This document shows, in pieces, positions 1-8,641 of a stretch of 64,000 bases of DNA (the first letter of the stretch is position 1; each line of letters starts with the position of its first letter). This DNA is from an uncultured bacterium (GTDB lineage: Bacteria > Cyanobacteriota > Vampirovibrionia > Gastranaerophilales > Gastranaerophilaceae), in assembly GCA_949292175.1 (NCBI GenBank), contig CASEYJ010000003.1, forward strand, positions 62,001 to 126,000, in the 5' to 3' direction. Made by a program: the position numbers and the translations under genes. Under the pieces are notes generated by a model that ran no database searches, was not told where the DNA came from, and worked only from the letters and a program-made list of their open reading frames with translations.

Positions 1-12
1 AAAGGAGAAAAT

Positions 13-315
13 ATGAGTATATTTGAAGCAGGAATGTTAGTTTGTTTTGGAGTAAGCTGGCCGCTTGCAGCTTATAAAACGTACAAATGCAAATGCGTAC
101 AGGGAAAAAGCATTTATTTTTCTATATTAATACTCGTAGGATATCTCTGCGGAATAACACACAAAATTTTATACAGCAGAGATATAGTAATTCTTCTATA
201 CCTACTGAACACACTCTTCCTGCTAATCGATATGGCGCTATGGTTCAAATACCGAAACGACCCTGCACCGGTCAGCATTTTGCAAGAAGAACACTCTATT
301 TCAAAGGACTCCTAA
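13..315 (+). CDS. Small three-helix membrane protein, PQ-loop/SemiSWEET-like
   Basis: A 100-residue protein with three predicted membrane segments (about residues 4-22, 33-50 and 58-78). A W-P pair in helix 1 is followed by a Lys-rich loop with K-x-x-K-C-K and a G-K-S motif. This three-helix size and the proline in helix 1 resemble half-transporters of the PQ-loop/SemiSWEET group, which move sugars or similar small solutes as dimers. The substrate cannot be told from sequence. An AAAGGAG ribosome site stands 6 bases before the ATG. The last 20 bases overlap the 3' end of convergent hydE. The fold call is by pattern only; it could be an unrelated small membrane protein. Confidence 0.6.
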   Translation: MSIFEAGMLVCFGVSWPLAAYKTYKCKCVQGKSIYFSILILVGYLCGITHKILYSRDIVILLYLLNTLFLLIDMALWFKYRNDPAPVSILQEEHSISKDS

Positions 316-1315
316 AACCCTTATTGCTAGAAACAAAACGCCCAATAGAGTTTATCTTTTCAACCAAAGATGCGACATAATCTTCTGCATCCTTTTCAGT
401 ACCACTTTTGTTAGGATAAATTTCATATTTTCTCTTACACTCACCGAGTGTAATATTTGGCATAACAACATTTGCACCACTAGTAAGAGCTAAAACTCTT
501 CCGTTAGGATTTATTGTTTCCATAGCAGTTGTCGCAGGGATATTGACATCTTTAAGCATCAATCTTGTAACAGCCATAACTTTTAGCGACATCCAAAAGT
601 TATCAGGATTTAACTCTCCTGCAAGCGGAGTTTCAGGATGAGGAATAAACGGTCCTATTCCAACCATGTCCGCATCAAGTTTTTTAAAAAACAAAATATC
701 ATCAGCCAAAGATTCTACCGTTTGTTCAGGAAGCCCGACTAAACACCCTGTTCCTGTTTCATATCCGAGTTCTTTGAGGTTATACAAACACTCCATTCTA
801 TTTTCAAAACTCATATTAGGGTGAAGTTTTTTATATAATTTGCTATCAGTAGTCTCAATTCTTAAAAGATACCTATCTGCACCACAATCTTTAAAAGCCT
901 TGTAATCTTCGTATGATCTTTCTCCAATACTTAGAGTTAGAGCAACATCAAGTTCCTTTATTCTCTCAATGATTCTGCACATAACATCTTTAGAGAAATA
1001 ATCATCCTCTCCGGATTGAAGAACAATAGTTTTATAGCCAAAATCTACACCTTTTTTAGCTAACTCCAAAATTTCATCTTCATTAAGTCGATACCTCTGA
1101 GCAAGCTTGTTAGAAGATTGAATTCCACAGTATGCACAATTTCGCTTACATATATTGGAAAACTCTATCAACCCTCTTAAATGAATACCATCACCAACAT
1201 AACGAGCTCGAACTTTATCAGCAAGTTCAAAAAGTTCTTTTCCATCACTCAATAATAATTCAATTACATCTTCTTTTGTGAAATTATATTCATTTGACAA
1301 CTCTAAATCTACCAT
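296..1315 (-). CDS. hydE: [FeFe]-hydrogenase maturation radical SAM protein HydE
   Basis: A 339-residue radical SAM enzyme. The C-x3-C-x2-C cluster motif is at Cys56/Cys60/Cys63 (CKRNCAYCGIQ), preceded by the family's HLRGLIEFSN stretch and followed by LQSGED and a G-P-F-I-P-H-P-E-T-P-L segment, all typical of HydE. HydE works with HydF and HydG to build the 2Fe subcluster (the dithiolate-bridged H-cluster) of [FeFe] hydrogenase, so the cell probably makes or uses H2. Neither partner nor the hydrogenase is in the window. No Shine-Dalgarno site is visible before the ATG. Biotin-synthase-like relatives such as PylB share the fold, but the motif set favours HydE. Confidence 0.9.
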   Translation of the reverse strand: MVDLELSNEYNFTKEDVIELLLSDGKELFELADKVRARYVGDGIHLRGLIEFSNICKRNCAYCGIQSSNKLAQRYRLNEDEILELAKKGVDFGYKTIVLQSGEDDYFSKDVMCRIIERIKELDVALTLSIGERSYEDYKAFKDCGADRYLLRIETTDSKLYKKLHPNMSFENRMECLYNLKELGYETGTGCLVGLPEQTVESLADDILFFKKLDADMVGIGPFIPHPETPLAGELNPDNFWMSLKVMAVTRLMLKDVNIPATTAMETINPNGRVLALTSGANVVMPNITLGECKRKYEIYPNKSGTEKDAEDYVASLVEKINSIGRFVSSNKGFRSPLK

Positions 1316-1403
1316 ATGCTAGAAATGTTAGCATAAAATACTATAAATTTATATCACATTTGGTGATAAAAATTTACTTAAAACATGTCACAATACCAAT
1401 GTT

Positions 1404-1793
1404 ATGATAAATATTGACTGGTATCACACACTAAATAAACCTTTTTTAAGCCCACCTGATTGGATTTTTGCACCTGTATGGACAATTCTCTATATAATGA
1501 TTGCACTATCCTTGGTGGTGCTAATTTTCAGCAAAGTTTGTAAAAATAAAACTAAACCTATTATTTTATATATAACACAATTCGCACTAAATCTTATGTG
1601 GACTCCTGCATTTTTTTACTTACAAAATGCTAAACTCGGATTTATTATAATATGCTTACTTTGGGTTGTTTTATTACTCACAATAAAAGAGTTTTACAAA
1701 TGCTCAAAAATTGCAAGTTTTTTACTCATCCCATACTTTTTATGGGTAACATTTGCCTTATACCTAAACGTGGAAATTGTGAGGTTAAACTAA
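1404..1793 (+). CDS. tspO: TspO/MBR family membrane protein
   Basis: A 129-residue, tryptophan-rich protein with about five membrane helices. Family hallmarks are in order: W-Y at the N-terminus, K-P-x4-P-P-D-W-I-F-A-P-V-W near residues 12-26, the L-N-L-M-W-T-P-x-F-F motif in helix 3, and a closing P-Y-x-x-W-V-x-F-A-x-x-L-N. TspO proteins bind porphyrins and sterol-like ligands in the membrane and are linked to stress or tetrapyrrole handling. It is shorter than the usual 150-160 residues, mainly because the first helix is truncated. No clear ribosome site precedes the ATG. It stands alone between divergent hydE and the PHP gene. Confidence 0.88.
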   Translation: MINIDWYHTLNKPFLSPPDWIFAPVWTILYIMIALSLVVLIFSKVCKNKTKPIILYITQFALNLMWTPAFFYLQNAKLGFIIICLLWVVLLLTIKEFYKCSKIASFLLIPYFLWVTFALYLNVEIVRLN

Positions 1794-1852
1794 TCAGCTA
1801 AAAAATATTTTATAGAATTTTCTTGTTATATAATATAGACAAGGAGATAAAA

Positions 1853-2638
1853 ATGCTAGCTGATTACCATATGCACACAAGTTTTAGTGATGACTCAAAC
1901 TATCCGATGAAAGATTGCATTGAGCGAGCAATTTCGCTTGGCTTTAACGAAATATGCTTTACTGAACATATCGATCACGGTTGCACAACTTCTTTTTGTT
2001 GCAATTGCGAAGATTACTACAAAACATTTTCGCAATACAAAAAGCAATATGAAGGCGAAATCACATTAAAGTTTGGTATAGAATTTGGTGTTCAAGCTCA
2101 CCATAAAGAACATTTTGACAATATTTTTGCACAATACCCTTTTGACTTTGCACTTTTATCATTTCACCAAGTCGAAGACAAAGAACTTTGGAATCAAGAC
2201 TTTCAAACAGGAAAAACTCAAGATGAATACAATCGTATTTATTTTCAAGAAATGTATAACACCGCAAAAGTTTTTGAACACTTTAGTGTTCTAGCACATA
2301 TGGATCTGATGAGAAGGTACGATAGATTCGGGGAATATCCTTTTGAAAAAGCAAAAGATATTATTGAAGCAATCTTAAAACTGATTATTGAAAAAGGAAA
2401 AGGAATCGAAGTTAACACTTCATCATTCAGATACAAACTAAATGACCTAACTCCATCAAGAGATATCCTAAGATTCTACAAAGAACTTGGCGGAGAGATA
2501 ATTACAATAGGTTCAGATTCTCATCGAGCAGAACAAGTTGGAGCAATGATTCCATTTGTTAGAGAAGAACTCAAAAATATGGGATACAAATATTTTTGTA
2601 CGTTTGATAAAATGAAACCGATTTTCAACAAATTATAA
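1853..2638 (+). CDS. hisK: PHP-family phosphatase, probable histidinol-phosphatase (HisK type)
   Basis: A 261-residue metal-dependent PHP-domain hydrolase. The N-terminus D-Y-H-M-H-T-S-F-S-D-D carries the first metal-binding H-x-H (His6, His8); F-T-E-H-I-D-H-G and a late G-S-D-S-H-R motif supply further ligands. Family members of this length dephosphorylate histidinol phosphate in histidine synthesis, but the PHP fold also serves other phosphoesters and no other his biosynthesis gene is nearby. The ATG at 1853 is chosen because an AAGGAG site stands 6 bases upstream; an in-frame TTG at 1823 has none. Its stop overlaps the 3' end of the convergent acetyltransferase by 6 bases. Confidence 0.8.
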   Translation: MLADYHMHTSFSDDSNYPMKDCIERAISLGFNEICFTEHIDHGCTTSFCCNCEDYYKTFSQYKKQYEGEITLKFGIEFGVQAHHKEHFDNIFAQYPFDFALLSFHQVEDKELWNQDFQTGKTQDEYNRIYFQEMYNTAKVFEHFSVLAHMDLMRRYDRFGEYPFEKAKDIIEAILKLIIEKGKGIEVNTSSFRYKLNDLTPSRDILRFYKELGGEIITIGSDSHRAEQVGAMIPFVREELKNMGYKYFCTFDKMKPIFNKL

Positions 2639-3175
2639 TTCATATTTGCTTAAAGCATCCCAATCTGAATTGTGAATAATCTTATGAACCTTTCTTATCA
2701 CAGCATTTGTATATTCTTTTTCTGGGGCCTTATCAGTATTTATACCAAGATATAATAAATCCATCTCAAGTTTTTTGTATTTATTTGGGAAAAAATACTT
2801 TATTCCCGTATTTTTACAACCGAGTTTTTCATAAAACTTTTGGCGCCTTATAGATTGTTCATCTATTGGTTTTTCAACCTCAAAAAAGCAATATTTTTTA
2901 TCGGAATATTCTTTAATAAAATCTCTCAAATATAAGCTTCCATAACCTCTTGAATGGAAATCTTTCAAAATAGCTATATAATCAAGCCATAAAAATTCCA
3001 TTTCATCATCAATAAACCAAACCGAATAACCGACAATTTCACCTTCAGGTTTATATACATGAAGTTTGCACTGCGGAAGTTTAAGATTCTTCTCAAATTC
3101 TTCAAAAGATTTTAACTCCTCTTTTGGAAATTGAGTAAGCATATCCGTATATATCGTTTTTAGATCATTTTCCAT
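2633..3175 (-). CDS. GNAT family N-acetyltransferase
   Basis: A 180-residue protein of the GCN5-related acetyltransferase fold. The acetyl-CoA pyrophosphate-binding motif is seen as SRGYGS (about residues 95-100) after an L-D-Y-I-A-I strand, and a later R-R-x-K-F-Y-E-K-L-G-C segment is the usual C-terminal signature. Small amines or protein N-termini are typical substrates; which one applies here cannot be told. No convincing ribosome site precedes the ATG; a TATGAT box lies 12 bases upstream, so the leader would be very short. The promoter region and first ~17 codons exist again as a decayed copy at 5752-5846. Confidence 0.85.
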   Translation of the reverse strand: MENDLKTIYTDMLTQFPKEELKSFEEFEKNLKLPQCKLHVYKPEGEIVGYSVWFIDDEMEFLWLDYIAILKDFHSRGYGSLYLRDFIKEYSDKKYCFFEVEKPIDEQSIRRQKFYEKLGCKNTGIKYFFPNKYKKLEMDLLYLGINTDKAPEKEYTNAVIRKVHKIIHNSDWDALSKYEL

Positions 3176-3247
3176 AGGAATTAATCTATCATAAATTTTG
3201 ATTAATAAAAAGACTTTTCAAAAGAATTTTTGTATAATTATATAGTT

Positions 3248-4690
3248 ATGGAACAATCAAAAAAAATTTTTATCACAAATATTATTATATTTCTACTATT
3301 TGCAATATTAACCTTTTTTATCGGCTTACATCACGAACCTTGGGCAGATGAAGCTCAGGCTTGGTTAATTGCAAGAGATTGTACTATTTCTAATATGATA
3401 TTACATGTCCTAAAATACGAGGGACATCCGATATTATGGTTCGGAATATTAAGAGCTCTAAATATACTTCATTTCCCATACAAATTACTATTCATAATTC
3501 CTTGGATAGCATCTTGTTTAGGTATTTACTTATTAATCTTTAAATCAAAATTACCGACCATAATAAAATATCTATTTCCATTTACATATTTTATTTTTTT
3601 CCAGTATACAGTTATTGCGAGAAATCACTCTCTAATTTTTCCTCTACTTGCAACAATTGCAGTATTTTATCCTAAAAGATTAAACAACCCGTACATTTAC
3701 ACAATCTTTCTAATTTTACTTGCTAATACAAGCGCACAAGGTTTCATATTAACATTTTTATTAACACTCTTCTTTGCCTTTGATATTATTAAAAGTAAAA
3801 ACTTTTTAAAAAATAACAGCAATCCAAAACATAATATCGTCTTACTCATTCCAATAATAATTAATTTATTTACTCTTTTGCTTACAGCAGTATTTATGAT
3901 AAAACCTGCGGATTGCACTTTTAATGCAAACCTTGATATTAGAAATCTCCGAAATATTTTTGATATACTCACAAGTGGGTATTTCAATATCTTTCAACCA
4001 ATTAAATACCTCCAATACTCTATCGTTTTGGCTCTTTACTTTTTTGCCTATAAAACATTTTGTAAAAACATATATCAATTAATGCTTTTTTCGGCTCTTA
4101 ACTTGTCAACCGTAACCATACTATCTACACTATATTGTAATAACTGGCACACAGGTTATATAATATTAACATTCATTTTTTCTTGTTGGCTTTTAACTAA
4201 TGAAAACAATATAGAACAATTATCATATAAAGAGAATAAAATATTTTATATTTTAGCATTATTATTATTTTCTCTGCAAATTTTCTGGAGCATTAAATGC
4301 TCAGTATTTGACGTTTATAACAATTACTCTGCCTCAAAAGAAGTTGCAGAATTTATTAAAGATAACAAACTTGAAAACAAAATCATTTACGGACTTGGAT
4401 TTAAAACAGTGGCAATACAACCATATTTTGATAAAAATTTATTTAGAAATTATAAAAATTCAGCATACTGGCAGTGGGAACAAAACGCTCAATTAAGTGA
4501 TAAAGAAGCTGTAATAGGTAATCCTGATGTTGTAATCTTTGATTTTTTAATGAATCTAGATTATCCCAAAATGCTGGCTAGAGTAAACAAAGATTATGAA
4601 GCTCATCTATTTGTGGCTCATATGCCACTCAAGGGTTTTATTACGGAAAACAATTCTTTCGTTGTCTTCGTAAAGACAAAAGCAAGGTAA
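3248..4690 (+). CDS. Polytopic GT-C fold glycosyltransferase (GT39-like)
   Basis: A 480-residue membrane protein with about ten hydrophobic helices. The first loop after helix 1 holds HEPWADEAQAWLIARD, where the acidic D-E pair is the expected catalytic site of lipid-phosphosugar-dependent GT-C enzymes, followed by Y-E-G-H-P-x-L-W. Such enzymes use polyprenyl-phosphate sugars on the outer face of the membrane; acceptor and sugar are unknown. The ATG at 3248 is preferred to the upstream TTG at 3230, because a TATAAT box at 3232-3237 would put the transcript start about 4 bases before the ATG. The frameshifted epimerase follows 18 bases downstream and may share its pathway. Confidence 0.75.
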   Translation: MEQSKKIFITNIIIFLLFAILTFFIGLHHEPWADEAQAWLIARDCTISNMILHVLKYEGHPILWFGILRALNILHFPYKLLFIIPWIASCLGIYLLIFKSKLPTIIKYLFPFTYFIFFQYTVIARNHSLIFPLLATIAVFYPKRLNNPYIYTIFLILLANTSAQGFILTFLLTLFFAFDIIKSKNFLKNNSNPKHNIVLLIPIIINLFTLLLTAVFMIKPADCTFNANLDIRNLRNIFDILTSGYFNIFQPIKYLQYSIVLALYFFAYKTFCKNIYQLMLFSALNLSTVTILSTLYCNNWHTGYIILTFIFSCWLLTNENNIEQLSYKENKIFYILALLLFSLQIFWSIKCSVFDVYNNYSASKEVAEFIKDNKLENKIIYGLGFKTVAIQPYFDKNLFRNYKNSAYWQWEQNAQLSDKEAVIGNPDVVIFDFLMNLDYPKMLARVNKDYEAHLFVAHMPLKGFITENNSFVVFVKTKAR

Positions 4691-4708
4691 TATAGGTAGA
4701 GGACTATT

Positions 4709-5745
4709 ATGAGTACATATTTGATTACTGGAGGTGCAGGTTTTTTTGGTTCGATTCTAAAAGAAAAATTACTTTTAGATGGTCATTTTTGTGTCTCGAT
4801 AGATTTAGAACCTGACAATTATGTTCATAACAATTTTATAGCTATCCAAGGAGATATAAGAGACACTAAACTTTTAAATGATATCTTTGAAAAATATAAC
4901 TTTGATGCAATATTTCATTGTGCAGCATTATTGGCACATGTAAAAAAAGATATGAAAAATCTTTGGACCTCTAATGTTGATGGAACTTTAAACATTGCAA
5001 AATATGCAAAAAATATAATATAAATAAAATCATTTTTACCTCCACCAATTGTCTTTTTGGTTCAGGTTTTGATTACCCAGTAACTGAAGAAGAAACCCCA
5101 AACCCAATAGAAATATACGGAAAATCTAAACTTGAGGGAGAAAAAATACTTTTATCATACAGCAATTGTATCAATAGTGTAATCTTTCGTTGTCCAACCA
5201 TTATGGACGAAGGATGTCTCGGGCTATTAGGAATCCTATTTGAGTTTATAGATGAAGGAAGAAAAATCTGGATGGTCGGAGATGGAGAAAATAGATATCA
5301 ATTCGTATATGCTCAAGACTTAGTTAATGCTTGTATAAAAGCTCTGCAATATAACAAAAGCGAAATATTTAATATAGGCTCAGATAATGTGGAATCTTTT
5401 AATAAAGTTTACAGATATGTCATTGAACAAACGAATTCTAAATCTAAACTTGTTCATATGCCAAAATGGCTTATGATATTAGGAATGAAAATATGTTTTG
5501 CACTGAGAATTTCTCCGCTTGGTCCATACCAGTACAAAATGATTTCTGCAAACTTCGTATTTGATACAACCAAAATCAAGCAAAAATTAGGATTCCAATC
5601 GACACTAAAAAACGAAGAAATGCTTTTAAAAGCATACAACTATTACCACACACACAAACAAGACATCCTTAACAGAACGAATGTATCAGCTCATAAATCT
5701 GTTGCAAAAATGGGAATAATAAAATTAATAAAACTAATTTCCTGA
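4709..5745 (+). pseudogene. NAD-dependent epimerase/dehydratase, broken by a -1 frameshift at an A6 run
   Basis: The reading frame starts at 4709 with the Rossmann motif G-G-A-G-F-F-G and stops at 5021-5023. Shifting by -1 at the A run 5008-5013 joins it smoothly to a second frame ending at 5745: the join reads A-K-Y-A-K-K-Y-N-I-N-K-I-I-F-T-S-T-N, exactly the strand with the catalytic Ser/Thr, followed by Y-G-K-S-K (the catalytic Tyr/Lys pair). Together this is a full extended-SDR nucleotide-sugar epimerase or dehydratase of about 345 residues. Either the gene is inactivated, or it is expressed by slippage on A-AAA-AAT, or the sequence has a one-base error. It follows the glycosyltransferase, so a sugar-nucleotide substrate is plausible. 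Confidence 0.85.
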
Positions 5746-5751
5746 ACCCCA

Positions 5752-5846
5752 TTGGAAATTGAGTAGGCATATCCACATATATCATTTTTAAATTCGTTTC
5801 CATAATAATTAATTTATCATAAATTATAATTGATAAAAAGATTTTT
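5752..5846 (-). pseudogene. Relic of the GNAT acetyltransferase 5' end and promoter
   Basis: These 95 bases align without gaps to 3124-3218, the upstream region and first codons of the acetyltransferase at 2633-3175, at roughly 80 percent identity. Read on the minus strand from an ATG at 5803, the relic encodes M-E-T-N-L-K-M-I-Y-V-D-M-P-T-Q-F-P, against M-E-N-D-L-K-T-I-Y-T-D-M-L-T-Q-F-P in the intact gene. The similarity then stops abruptly at the 3' end of the epimerase. It marks an old duplication that once flanked the glycosyltransferase-epimerase pair on both sides. Confidence 0.8.
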
Positions 5847-5888
5847 AGTAGATTTTCTACATTTTGCTACCAATTAAGCATAAAAAAA

Positions 5889-5906
5889 CCCCCTTATAAA
5901 AGGGGG
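5889..5906 (-). terminator. Rho-independent terminator of the Fe-alcohol dehydrogenase
   Basis: A CCCCCTT/AAGGGGG stem with a four-base loop is flanked by A-runs on the left and T-runs on the right, so it can work in both directions. It sits just past the stop codon of the minus-strand dehydrogenase. Confidence 0.85.
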
Positions 5907-5925
5907 CTTTTTATCTCAAAAAATG

Positions 5926-7137
5926 TTATGCCATAGGTTTCAAAGATTCTCTATAAATCTTCTCAACGATATCTCTTCCATTACCGGTTGGCGCAATAGC
6001 TAACAACCCGTCAAGGGATGGTGTTGTATAAACTAGATCTACAAGTTTTTCTACATCACTTTCTGCAAAACCTTCATCGAGAAGTTTTTCAGAAACTCCA
6101 ACTGATTGCAACCATTTTTCAACACCCTTTGCAGCTTTTTCAGCATCTTCAGCTTCACCATTTAATCCAGGAACAATTGGAGCTAAAATATCAGCCAAAA
6201 TATTAGCCTTTGAAGCATAAATTGTTTTAATTACTGCAGGTAGCAAAATTGCAAGACCTAAACCGTGTGATAATTCAGGTTTTACTGCACTTAACGGATG
6301 TTCTAAAGCGTGAGTGTAGTGTAACAATCCATTGTCAAAACATACACCACCCATCATAGCTGCATAAGCTAAGAAATATCTTGCTTCCAAATCTTCCGGG
6401 TTTTCCAGTGCTTTTGGCAAATATCTTGCAACAAGTGCGATAACTTCTCTTGCCAATGTAACACAATATGGTGACAAAACTTTAGAAGTAGCAGCTTCTA
6501 CAACGTGGTTAACTGCGTCAATTGAAACATATCTTGTCTGTTTTGGAGACAATTTTGTCATCAATTGAGGGTCATCAATTGCAAACATCGGATAGATACA
6601 ATCATATGCAATTGCAGGTTTAAAGTTCTTTTCCAAATTTGTTACAACTGCAAATCTGTTTGTTTCAGTACCTGTACCGTGAGTTAAGTTGATTGATACA
6701 ATAGGTGCAGCTTTTTCAGGTGCGAATTTGAATTCATAAATTTCTTCAGCGGTTTTATCAGGATATTCAAGCAATATTGCAACAGATTTTCCAGCATCAG
6801 TAGGTGATCCTCCACCAATTGCAATTACAGCTTTTGCTCCAAATTCTTTTGCTAATTTTGCTGCATCATTTACATGGTGAGTTGTAGGGTTTGGAGTAAC
6901 TTCTGCATAGTTTACATAACCAATACCGTTATCTTTCAAAGCCTTTTCTACGTAATCCCAAGCTCCGGTTGCCTTATAAGCATTTCTACCTGACATTACG
7001 ATAACTTTATCAATACCTTTATCTTTTAATGTTTTTGCTATTTCATCAATTTTCTTGATAGCACCAACGCCAAAAAATACAGAAGTACGAGTTCTAATCT
7101 CTTTTACTTCATTAATGTCTATGTCTTTTTCCCACAT
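5926..7137 (-). CDS. Iron-containing alcohol dehydrogenase
   Basis: A 403-residue group III alcohol dehydrogenase. The N-terminal domain has the NAD(P)-binding G-G-G-S-P-T-D-A-G-K motif (about 108-117). Expected Fe(II) ligands are in place: Asp207 and His211 (S-I-D-A-V-N-H), His276 and His291 (L-S-H-G-L-G). Family members reduce aldehydes such as acetaldehyde, butyraldehyde or lactaldehyde to alcohols, or oxidise diols. Here it would dispose of reducing power in fermentation, in line with hydE. A strong GAAAGGAG site precedes the ATG, and it is a single-gene unit with its own terminator. The exact substrate is open. Confidence 0.92.
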   Translation of the reverse strand: MWEKDIDINEVKEIRTRTSVFFGVGAIKKIDEIAKTLKDKGIDKVIVMSGRNAYKATGAWDYVEKALKDNGIGYVNYAEVTPNPTTHHVNDAAKLAKEFGAKAVIAIGGGSPTDAGKSVAILLEYPDKTAEEIYEFKFAPEKAAPIVSINLTHGTGTETNRFAVVTNLEKNFKPAIAYDCIYPMFAIDDPQLMTKLSPKQTRYVSIDAVNHVVEAATSKVLSPYCVTLAREVIALVARYLPKALENPEDLEARYFLAYAAMMGGVCFDNGLLHYTHALEHPLSAVKPELSHGLGLAILLPAVIKTIYASKANILADILAPIVPGLNGEAEDAEKAAKGVEKWLQSVGVSEKLLDEGFAESDVEKLVDLVYTTPSLDGLLAIAPTGNGRDIVEKIYRESLKPMA

Positions 7138-7269
7138 AATAAACTCTCCTTTCTTACTCCATAATTATAATTCAATGCTTAACATTTTGCAATATTTTGG
7201 AATAAAAAAGCAATTTTAACAATGTTTTTACTTTGTTTAAGTATCAAAGTGTGTAAAAGGAGAAAAGTT

Positions 7270-7626
7270 ATGTTAAATGCACCCATTCAACCATTAATGT
7301 ACAATAACCCTCAACCTGTACAAAACAACATTCCACCACAACCGGCACCACAGCCAATTGCTCCTCCACAGGACCAGAAAACAATTCTTAGAGAACAAAG
7401 TATGGCAATATCATCAGATATAGCCGCAGAATACGGTGCCACAACAAGACTAAATGATATTTTGGTAGATTTAGCTAAAGCTTTAAAAGAAGAAAAAGAC
7501 CCTGAACAGAAAAAAGTACTCGAAGCAAGAATAAACACAACAAACCAAATGATTTTGCAAAGAGAAATGAAAATAAATCAAATGGAAATGACAAAAGCAC
7601 AAATTGATGCTCAACTCAAACAATAA
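7270..7626 (+). CDS. Unknown small helical protein with a Pro-rich N-terminus
   Basis: A 118-residue protein with no recognised domain. Residues 1-40 are rich in Pro, Gln and Asn; residues 45-118 are charged and predicted as a long helical hairpin or coiled coil (K-A-L-K-E-E-K-D-P-E-Q-K-K-V-L-E-A-R). There is no signal peptide or membrane segment. The ATG at 7270 is chosen over an upstream in-frame start at 7222 because AAAGGAG lies 7 bases before it. It resembles the helical unknowns at 11588 and 17887 in style and may belong to the same lineage-specific set. Confidence 0.7.
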   Translation: MLNAPIQPLMYNNPQPVQNNIPPQPAPQPIAPPQDQKTILREQSMAISSDIAAEYGATTRLNDILVDLAKALKEEKDPEQKKVLEARINTTNQMILQREMKINQMEMTKAQIDAQLKQ

Positions 7627-7660
7627 CTTAAAAAACAATGAATTGAAATAATAAATAAAA

Positions 7661-7680
7661 AAGCCCTTATAAATGGGCTT
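7661..7680. terminator. Bidirectional terminator between convergent genes
   Basis: An AAGCCC/GGGCTT stem has A6 on the left and T6 on the right. It can serve both the plus-strand gene ending at 7626 and the minus-strand gene ending at 7696. Confidence 0.8.
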
Positions 7681-7695
7681 TTTTATTTTATTATA

Positions 7696-8121
7696 TTATT
7701 TATCAGACTTCTTAGATTTGCTGTAATCTATAATTTTATCGGCAACAGCTCCAACACCTAAACCTGCCAAAAGGCCAAGCGCAGCTAATACAAAAGGTAT
7801 GGCTTTAACATTTTTCGAAACCACTCTATACCTCTCTTTTCTAAAAGCTTTTCTTGATAAATCAACATCTTCCAAAACATCTGAAACCGACACATATTGT
7901 CCCATGCCTGTAAAACCGAAATTAAAATGACTGAGAAGGAACTTCTTTAAAGAAAATGATTTCTTTATATTTTTTACGGTACGAACCCCGCAAAATCCAC
8001 CAGCAACAGTTCCAACCCCCATTCCAACATAACTACCAAGATGGGAATTGTTTTTATTTTTTTTACTCGCCTGAGGTTTATTTCCAAGAAATTCAATTGA
8101 ACTTACAGCTTTTACCGACAT
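7696..8121 (-). CDS. Unknown Gly-rich membrane-associated protein, paralogue A, with N-terminal F-x-G tag
   Basis: A 141-residue protein of unknown function, paralogous to the gene just upstream (8147-8545). The two share an N-terminal tag (here S-S-I-E-F-L-G-N-K), a glycine-rich hydrophobic stretch G-M-G-V-G-x4-G (about 33-45), a basic middle, a second hydrophobic segment ending G-L-G-V-G-A-V-A-D-K-I-I, and a Lys/Ser tail ending in D-K. The two glycine-zipper-like segments suggest membrane insertion. AGGA lies upstream of the ATG, 26 bases after the paralogue's stop, so both are probably one transcript. Confidence 0.7.
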   Translation of the reverse strand: MSVKAVSSIEFLGNKPQASKKNKNNSHLGSYVGMGVGTVAGGFCGVRTVKNIKKSFSLKKFLLSHFNFGFTGMGQYVSVSDVLEDVDLSRKAFRKERYRVVSKNVKAIPFVLAALGLLAGLGVGAVADKIIDYSKSKKSDK

Positions 8122-8146
8122 ATTAAGAAAATCCTATCAACTAATT

Positions 8147-8545
8147 TTATTTATCAGCTTTTTTAGCTCTTGTATGATTTATAATTCCATCAACAATAGC
8201 ACCAAGTCCTAAACCTAACAATAAAGCCAGAGAACCGGTAATCACAGGGAACACTTTCATACCTTTTGAAAAAGTTTTTGCAGAAAGTTTGAGATTAGAT
8301 ACATCTAACCCAGCTTTAGCCAATTCTCTCTTGTAAGCAGTTCTAAATGTAACAAGCATTCTTTTCAAAAAAGGTTTATCTTTCTGTGCCTGATGTATAA
8401 AGTATAAAGGATATCCAGCTCCAACAGAAGCACCAACACCCATACCTATATATCTTCCGGCACGAGTTTTCTCATATTCATTACCATTTTTAGTATATGA
8501 CTTTTTACCTGAAAAACTAACCGTATTTACTGCATCAATTGACAT
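8147..8545 (-). CDS. Unknown Gly-rich membrane-associated protein, paralogue B, with N-terminal F-x-G tag
   Basis: A 132-residue relative of 7696-8121. The N-terminus carries the tag N-T-V-S-F-S-G-K-K; then come G-M-G-V-G-A-S-V-G (about 35-43), a basic helical middle and a C-terminal L-G-L-G-A-I-V-D-G-I-I segment with a Lys-rich end. There is no signal peptide of the normal kind, because the N-terminus is polar. It is the first gene of the two-gene unit; TAGGTG precedes the ATG. Glycine-zipper segments in tandem can form membrane channels or oligomers, but nothing in the sequence proves a function. Confidence 0.7.
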   Translation of the reverse strand: MSIDAVNTVSFSGKKSYTKNGNEYEKTRAGRYIGMGVGASVGAGYPLYFIHQAQKDKPFLKRMLVTFRTAYKRELAKAGLDVSNLKLSAKTFSKGMKVFPVITGSLALLLGLGLGAIVDGIINHTRAKKADK

Positions 8546-8641
8546 ATTACACCTACATTTTTACTACACTCAACTATATTAAAAACTAAAAAAGTTATCT
8601 TTTGCATTATTTTGGCTTATTATTAATTTATTGTTACAAAA

